Origin: CAYMLL01 sp964390645
GTDB taxonomy: Bacteria; Planctomycetota; UBA8108
Length of the DNA: 38,650 nt
Assembly (NCBI GenBank): GCA_964390645.1
Contig: CAYMLL010000029.1
Location: 1 to 38,650, forward strand
Direction of reading: 5' to 3'
A model generated the notes under the pieces. That model searched no databases. It had not been told where the DNA came from and worked only from the letters and a program-made list of their open reading frames with translations. This document shows positions 35,125 through 38,650 of this stretch, piece after piece (positions within the stretch are counted from its first letter, which is position 1; each line of letters starts with the position of its first letter). The position numbers and the translations under genes were made by a program.

Positions 35125-35411
35125 GGGCTCGAGACCGGCTGGGCTGGAGAAGGGACCAATCCGCAGAACCACCGTACCGCGAGTCTTGCCGTTTTCCAGC
35201 GGCCCGACCGCAGGACCTCGGTCCTTGCGGCGCTCCGGGGCGCTTCATGGCCCCCGGGACTCGACCGGATGTCACCGGCCCGCCCTGAGCCCGCGGGGGC
35301 CGCTTGTTCTTGTCGCGGCGCCAGACCGGGGCTAGAATCCGGTATCCGGACGCCGGCCCCGAACAGGCCACCCACGAGGCAGCGACCGGAACGAAAGGCC
35401 GGGATTATCCG
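35125..35411. other. Divergent intergenic region with hairpin and promoter
   Basis: 287 bases between the PPIase and Kazal genes. A GC-rich hairpin lies at 35208-35230 (a 5-bp outer and a 4-bp inner stem with a single-base bulge). The plus-strand promoter at 35310-35338 is listed separately. I see no gene here. Confidence 0.45.
35310..35338 (+). promoter_or_regulatory. Sigma-70-like promoter of the Kazal protein gene
   Basis: TTGTCG (35310-35315) and TAGAAT (35333-35338) are spaced by 17 bases, with matches of 4 of 6 and 5 of 6 to consensus. The start of transcription would be near 35345, about 67 bases before the ATG at 35412. A second possible -35, TTGTTC at 35304, is too far from the -10. 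Confidence 0.45.
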
Positions 35412-36449
35412 ATGAGAACACCTTCCGAGATCCGAGTCCGACTCCGGTCGCTCCTGATCTGCGCCGTCGCGTCGACGGTCGCGCACGGCCTCGTCGCGCA
35501 GGATTCGATGTTTCGCCGGGGCGACGCGAACCAGGACGACAGCACCGACCTCAGTGACGGCGTGTTCATCATCACCTACCTCTTTCTCGGAGGCACGGCT
35601 CCGGACTGTCTCGACGCCGCCGACATCACCGACAACGGCGTGATCGACCTCACCGATGCGGTGAACCTGATGGACTTCCTCTTCCGGGGAGGGCCACGGC
35701 CGCCGGCTCCCGGACGACTCGACTGCGGTGTCGATCCGACCCCGGACGACCTCGACTGTCGACGCTACATCGGCTGCGACGGCGACTGCACGTCCAACAC
35801 CGACTGCCCCGATGACGAGTACTGCGCCCGCGAGGTCGGTGGATGCGGCGACACGGGCGCCTGCGAGTTTCGCCCGCAGGCCTGTCCGCGCAATATCGAC
35901 CCCGTCTGCGGCTGTGACGGCGAGACCTACCTGAACCCCTGTCTCGCGAGGTCCTCGGGCGTCAACATCGACCACTTCGGAGAGTGCGAAGCCCGACGCT
36001 GCGGCACCATCGCCGGCATCCCCTGCGACGAAAGCGAGCTCTGCGACTTCCCGCCCGGCACCTGCAACGTCGCCGACAACACCGGTGTCTGCGTCGCCGT
36101 TGGGGGGGTTTGCGTGGCGATTTTCGATCCCGTCTGCGGCTGCGACGGCCAGACCTACGGCAACGACTGTCAGCGCATTCTGGCCGGCGCGCAGAAGGAC
36201 CACGACGGCCCGTGCGACCGCATCTGTGACGGCTTCGCGGGCTTCCCGTGCGAGGAGGGCGAGTTCTGCGAGCACGAGCCCGACACCTGCAACATCGCCG
36301 ACGACCTCGGCATCTGCGTGCCCGTGCCCGAGGCCTGCCCGCTGGTCTTCGATCCGGTCTGCGGCTGCGACGGCGAGACCTACGGCAACGACTGCCAGCG
36401 CCGCGCCGCGCAGGTGCAGCTAGCCCACATGGGTCCGTGCGAGCGGTAG
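35412..36449 (+). CDS. Secreted protein with dockerin-like module and three Kazal-like domains
   Basis: 345 residues. The ATG at 35412 begins a signal peptide (LRSLLICAVASTVAHGLVAQ), and upstream starts give non-signal sequence. Residues 35-116 are a dockerin-like pair of calcium-binding repeats: RRGDANQDDSTDLSDG and DITDNGVIDLTDAV, followed by a Pro-rich piece and C-G-V-D-P-T-P-D-D-L-D-C. Three Kazal-like domains (158-192, 234-268, 309-343) carry the signature D-P-V-C-G-C-D-G-x-T-Y-x-N-x-C and end in G-x-C. Between them lie two cysteine-rich spacers with the pattern C-x5-G-x-P-C-x6-C-x5-TCN-x2-D. Kazal domains inhibit serine proteases by a substrate-like loop, so an inhibitor role is a fair guess, but bacterial Kazal-like proteins are poorly characterised. 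A run of seven G at 36102-36108 lies in the second domain. The stop is 6 bases from the convergent DUF1573 gene. Confidence 0.8.
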   Translation: MRTPSEIRVRLRSLLICAVASTVAHGLVAQDSMFRRGDANQDDSTDLSDGVFIITYLFLGGTAPDCLDAADITDNGVIDLTDAVNLMDFLFRGGPRPPAPGRLDCGVDPTPDDLDCRRYIGCDGDCTSNTDCPDDEYCAREVGGCGDTGACEFRPQACPRNIDPVCGCDGETYLNPCLARSSGVNIDHFGECEARRCGTIAGIPCDESELCDFPPGTCNVADNTGVCVAVGGVCVAIFDPVCGCDGQTYGNDCQRILAGAQKDHDGPCDRICDGFAGFPCEEGEFCEHEPDTCNIADDLGICVPVPEACPLVFDPVCGCDGETYGNDCQRRAAQVQLAHMGPCER

Positions 36450-36455
36450 CGAACG

Positions 36456-38138
36456 TCACTGAGACGCGGCGAGCATCGTCTCCAGACGTGCGGAAAGATC
36501 CTCGGCGATGTCGACGCCGGCGCCGACTCGCACATGACGCACGATGCCCTCCCGGTCAACGAGGAAGAGCGTCGGGAAGCCGCTGACCCGGAACCTCTTG
36601 CCGAGGTTGTTGGCATCGTCGACCGCGAGCTCCAGATCGGTACCGAGTGTCGCCAGCACGGTCTCGGTCTCCTCGATCGTGTAAGGCCTGCCCATCACCT
36701 CGCGCACGTTGACAAAGCGCACGCCGCGCTCCTCGAAGGCCGCGCGGACTTTCTCGAGGAACGGCAGCTGGCGCTTGCAGAAGCCGCAGTTCGGCGCGAA
36801 GAAGTTGAGGACCGTCGCGACGCTGGAGCCGAGGTCCCTTGTCGACAGCTCGTCGCCGGCGACGGTGAGAAGGTGGAAGTCCGGGGCCGGCTTGTCGATG
36901 AGGTCGAGCGCCGGACGCCGTGGCCGCTCTCGCTGACCGCTCGACCGCCGGGAGGATCGCATCGACCGGACCGGGATCTCGATGATCGGCTTCTCCGGGT
37001 CGTCGGTTCGCAGCGTCAGCTTCCTGCCTCCCGCCGGTAGACGGAAGCCTGCGGCGAAGGCGACCGTGATCGTGTAGCTCACGCCGCTCTCGCGGGTCAC
37101 GAGCGCGGTCCTGGCAACCGGATCGTCGACCGTGGCCTCGAACACTCGCACCGGCCGCTCCCCGTAATTTGTCAAGACGAGCTGTCGCGTCACCTCCTCG
37201 CCGGTCCGGTCGTCGACGAGGAGCTGACTCGGAATCACGTCGAGCCGATCCGGGACGTGTAGATTGAGGCGAACGTGCAGGCTCTCGCGCTCGGGGAGGT
37301 TGGTCGTCAGCGTCACGACAGCCCGCTGGTATCCGACCTCGAAGGGTGGGGCGACGCGCACGACGAGGTCAAAGGCCTTCCCGGGCCGGGTCTCGACGAG
37401 GTCGACATCGAAGCGATCCTCTCCACGCTCTTGCAGCTCGAGCTCGAGGTCGCCCTCGCGCCGGTACACGATCTCCACCCTGCGCTCGAGCGCCTCGGCG
37501 CCGGGACGCGCCCGAATCAGCACGAAGGACTCGAACTCGACGACGGGCCGCACGACCCCGGTCAGGGCCAGTGTCAGCTCCGGCGTCCGGATGTCGTCCG
37601 TGCGGACCACAGCCGTCTGCGTCACCCGCCCCTTGAGCTTGACCGTCCGCAGCTGAACGGGAATCTCCGAGCGACCGCCCGGCGCGATCGTCCCCGAGTG
37701 ATCACCGAGCACCAGACAGGTGCATCCGGGCGTGATCGCCAGGATCTCGACCGGCTCGTCACCGTCGTTGCGCACGCGAAACACGTGGTCGATCGGCGAG
37801 CCGGACCAGACCTCGCCGAAGTCGTGACTCGGGCTCTCCGCAACGACGACCGCTCCCCTGGCCTCGACCCGAGAGCCCGCCTCCTCCAAAGTGCCCGCCT
37901 CCTCCAAAGTGCCCGCCTCCTCCGAAGGGCCCGCCTCCTCCCCGTCGCCCGGCGCCCGCAGGATCCGCCCGGGATCCGCACGCCGCTCGTCGAGACGGTT
38001 CTCGATCCTCTCGAGCCTCCCCTCGATCGCGTCGAGACGGGCGACCACGTCCGCACTCGAGCCGGAGTCGCCGCAGCCTGCCAGCAGCAAGCCGAGCAGT
38101 GTCGGCGCGACCATGACACGTGACGGCAAGCTCCACAT
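36456..38138 (-). CDS. DUF1573 lipoprotein with thioredoxin-like domain
   Basis: 560 residues. The start at 38138 has GGAGG 10 bases upstream. The signal peptide ends in a lipobox, L-L-A-G-C22, so this is a lipoprotein. A short coiled coil follows (VARLDAIEGRLERIENRLDE), then four EEAG hexapeptide repeats coded by an 18-bp tandem repeat. DUF1573 is at about 100-200 (SHDFGEVWSGSPIDHVFRVR, ITPGCTCLVL), a beta-sandwich of the ASPM-SPD-2-Hydin kind, with further immunoglobulin-like sequence to about 400. The thioredoxin/TlpA-like domain at about 420-560 has PAPDFHLLTVAG, F-F-A-P-N-C-G-F-C-K (redox CxxC) and FRVSGFPTLFLVDREG (the cis-Pro). It likely acts in disulfide or redox handling at the periplasmic face. 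ThuA lies 18 bases upstream on the same strand, probably in one operon. Confidence 0.8.
   Translation of the reverse strand: MWSLPSRVMVAPTLLGLLLAGCGDSGSSADVVARLDAIEGRLERIENRLDERRADPGRILRAPGDGEEAGPSEEAGTLEEAGTLEEAGSRVEARGAVVVAESPSHDFGEVWSGSPIDHVFRVRNDGDEPVEILAITPGCTCLVLGDHSGTIAPGGRSEIPVQLRTVKLKGRVTQTAVVRTDDIRTPELTLALTGVVRPVVEFESFVLIRARPGAEALERRVEIVYRREGDLELELQERGEDRFDVDLVETRPGKAFDLVVRVAPPFEVGYQRAVVTLTTNLPERESLHVRLNLHVPDRLDVIPSQLLVDDRTGEEVTRQLVLTNYGERPVRVFEATVDDPVARTALVTRESGVSYTITVAFAAGFRLPAGGRKLTLRTDDPEKPIIEIPVRSMRSSRRSSGQRERPRRPALDLIDKPAPDFHLLTVAGDELSTRDLGSSVATVLNFFAPNCGFCKRQLPFLEKVRAAFEERGVRFVNVREVMGRPYTIEETETVLATLGTDLELAVDDANNLGKRFRVSGFPTLFLVDREGIVRHVRVGAGVDIAEDLSARLETMLAASQ
37875..37941. 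repeat. 18-bp tandem repeat, 3.7 copies, in the DUF1573 gene
   Basis: Units at 37875, 37893, 37911 and 37929 (last partial). The first two are identical and the third differs at two positions. On the minus strand each unit encodes a six-residue repeat beginning E-E-A-G. The unit length is a multiple of three, so slippage would change the linker length without shifting the frame. Confidence 0.85.
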
Positions 38139-38156
38139 CGAAGATGATCCTCCGGT

Positions 38157-38650
38157 TCACCCCTTCGCCGGTGGAGCGGGGATCCTGCGATCGAGCGCCC
38201 AGAGAATCCCGTTCTCGAGAAGCCGTCGAAAAGCCGCCGTCTCGAAGTCCTTCGCGTGCCCCAGGGAGGTGTAGAAGACGCGCGATCTGCCGTGAACGTT
38301 CGTCCACGCGACCGGCTCTGCCGGCTTGCCGGGAATGGCGCCCGTGAGCAGAGGTGTCGTGCCCTTCTCGAGCGGGCTGACCTGGTAGAGGGATCCGACA
38401 CTCTCGAACTCACCCTGGACCCCCGCAAGAATCGGGTGCGCCCGCGCTCCGGGAACCATCGTCACCGTCGTCGTCGGTCCGTTTCCGTGATGGCCCCTGT
38501 AGTTGCCGCCGAGAACCGCCGGGTCGAAGTCGCGCCACTCGGCATGCCCGTCGGGATGCTTGCCGCGCGTATCGAACGAGTGGCTCGACGTACGGATTCC
38601 GACGACTGGCCCGCCCGCGGCGACGTGCGCCCGTACGGCGGCGAGATCCG
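38157..38650 (-). CDS. ThuA-like protein, 3' part
   Basis: The frame stays open to the end of the window, so only the C-terminal 164 residues are here and the true start lies beyond 38650. Reading backwards from 38650 gives VRAHVAAGGPVVGIRTSSHS, F-D-T-R-G-K-H-P-D-G-H, EWRDFDPAVLGGNYRGHHGN and, further on, ARAHPILAGV, PVAWTNVHGRSRVFYTSLGH and FRRLLENGILWALDRRIP. These are the glutamine-amidotransferase-like flavodoxin fold elements of ThuA (trehalose utilisation family): the G-G-x-x-x-x-H-H-G loop and the final T-x-L-G-H with its helix. The reaction is not established for most members; planctomycetes have many copies, often with Gfo/Idh/MocA proteins. It ends 18 bases before the DUF1573 gene on the same strand. 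Confidence 0.8.
   Translation of the reverse strand, partial: DLAAVRAHVAAGGPVVGIRTSSHSFDTRGKHPDGHAEWRDFDPAVLGGNYRGHHGNGPTTTVTMVPGARAHPILAGVQGEFESVGSLYQVSPLEKGTTPLLTGAIPGKPAEPVAWTNVHGRSRVFYTSLGHAKDFETAAFRRLLENGILWALDRRIPAPPAKG

Noticed and set aside
37759..38307. Minus-strand frame with Gly/His-rich repeats (GGGGHF)
   Set aside because: This is the 18-bp repeat of the DUF1573 gene read in another frame.

Overview
The window reads as a stretch of chromosome from a high-GC, Gram-negative, free-living bacterium, most likely an uncultured or deep-branching member of the Planctomycetota. This is an inference from gene content: a DUF1549/DUF1553 protein followed directly by a Tat-exported DUF1501 protein, ThuA and Gfo/Idh/MocA proteins, a DUF1573 lipoprotein with a thioredoxin domain, dockerin-like modules on secreted proteins, and few clear Shine-Dalgarno sequences. 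I see no rRNA, tRNA, CRISPR array, prophage or transposase. The codon and base use I can judge by eye looks uniform, so there is no obvious recently acquired island.

Layout: 1-6287 is a carbohydrate region. It holds the 3' end of a Gfo/Idh/MocA oxidoreductase, a small membrane-anchored protein on the minus strand, and an ATGA-overlapping pair of secreted glycosidase-like genes, the second cut by an in-frame TAG. 6478-10459 is the DUF1549/DUF1553 + DUF1501 pair. 10510-15100 holds a GNAT acetyltransferase, an Old Yellow Enzyme relative, an RluA-family pseudouridine synthase and an M50-like membrane protease. 15489-18142 holds arginine decarboxylase SpeA and a Maf pyrophosphatase. 18235-21276 encodes a secreted metzincin-like protein with calcium-binding repeats, FG-GAP-like repeats and a C-terminal dockerin-like module. 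21644-24909 is a lipid A/LPS core cluster (Kdo transferase, heptosyltransferase, divergent Kdo/WaaP-type kinase). 25045-29928 holds a J-domain-like protein lacking HPD, an Aas-like acyltransferase/acyl-ACP synthetase and a YtcJ-like amidohydrolase. 30045-35124 holds a very large GlnE with N-terminal ACT-like domains and a cyclophilin. 35412-38650 holds a dockerin-plus-Kazal protein, a DUF1573-thioredoxin lipoprotein and a partial ThuA protein.

The least ordinary features are: (i) two copies of a roughly 155-bp intergenic element with imperfect terminal inverted repeats (21277-21434 and 25893-26044), which no gene explains; (ii) the TAG that interrupts an otherwise continuous glycosidase frame although TAG is a normal stop elsewhere in the window; (iii) GlnD-style ACT-like domains at the N-terminus of GlnE; (iv) a secreted metzincin-like protein and a triple-Kazal protein that share the same dockerin-like module and have the two best sigma-70-like promoters in the window. 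I found no clearly new defence or biosynthetic system; the intergenic element family is the best candidate for something undescribed.
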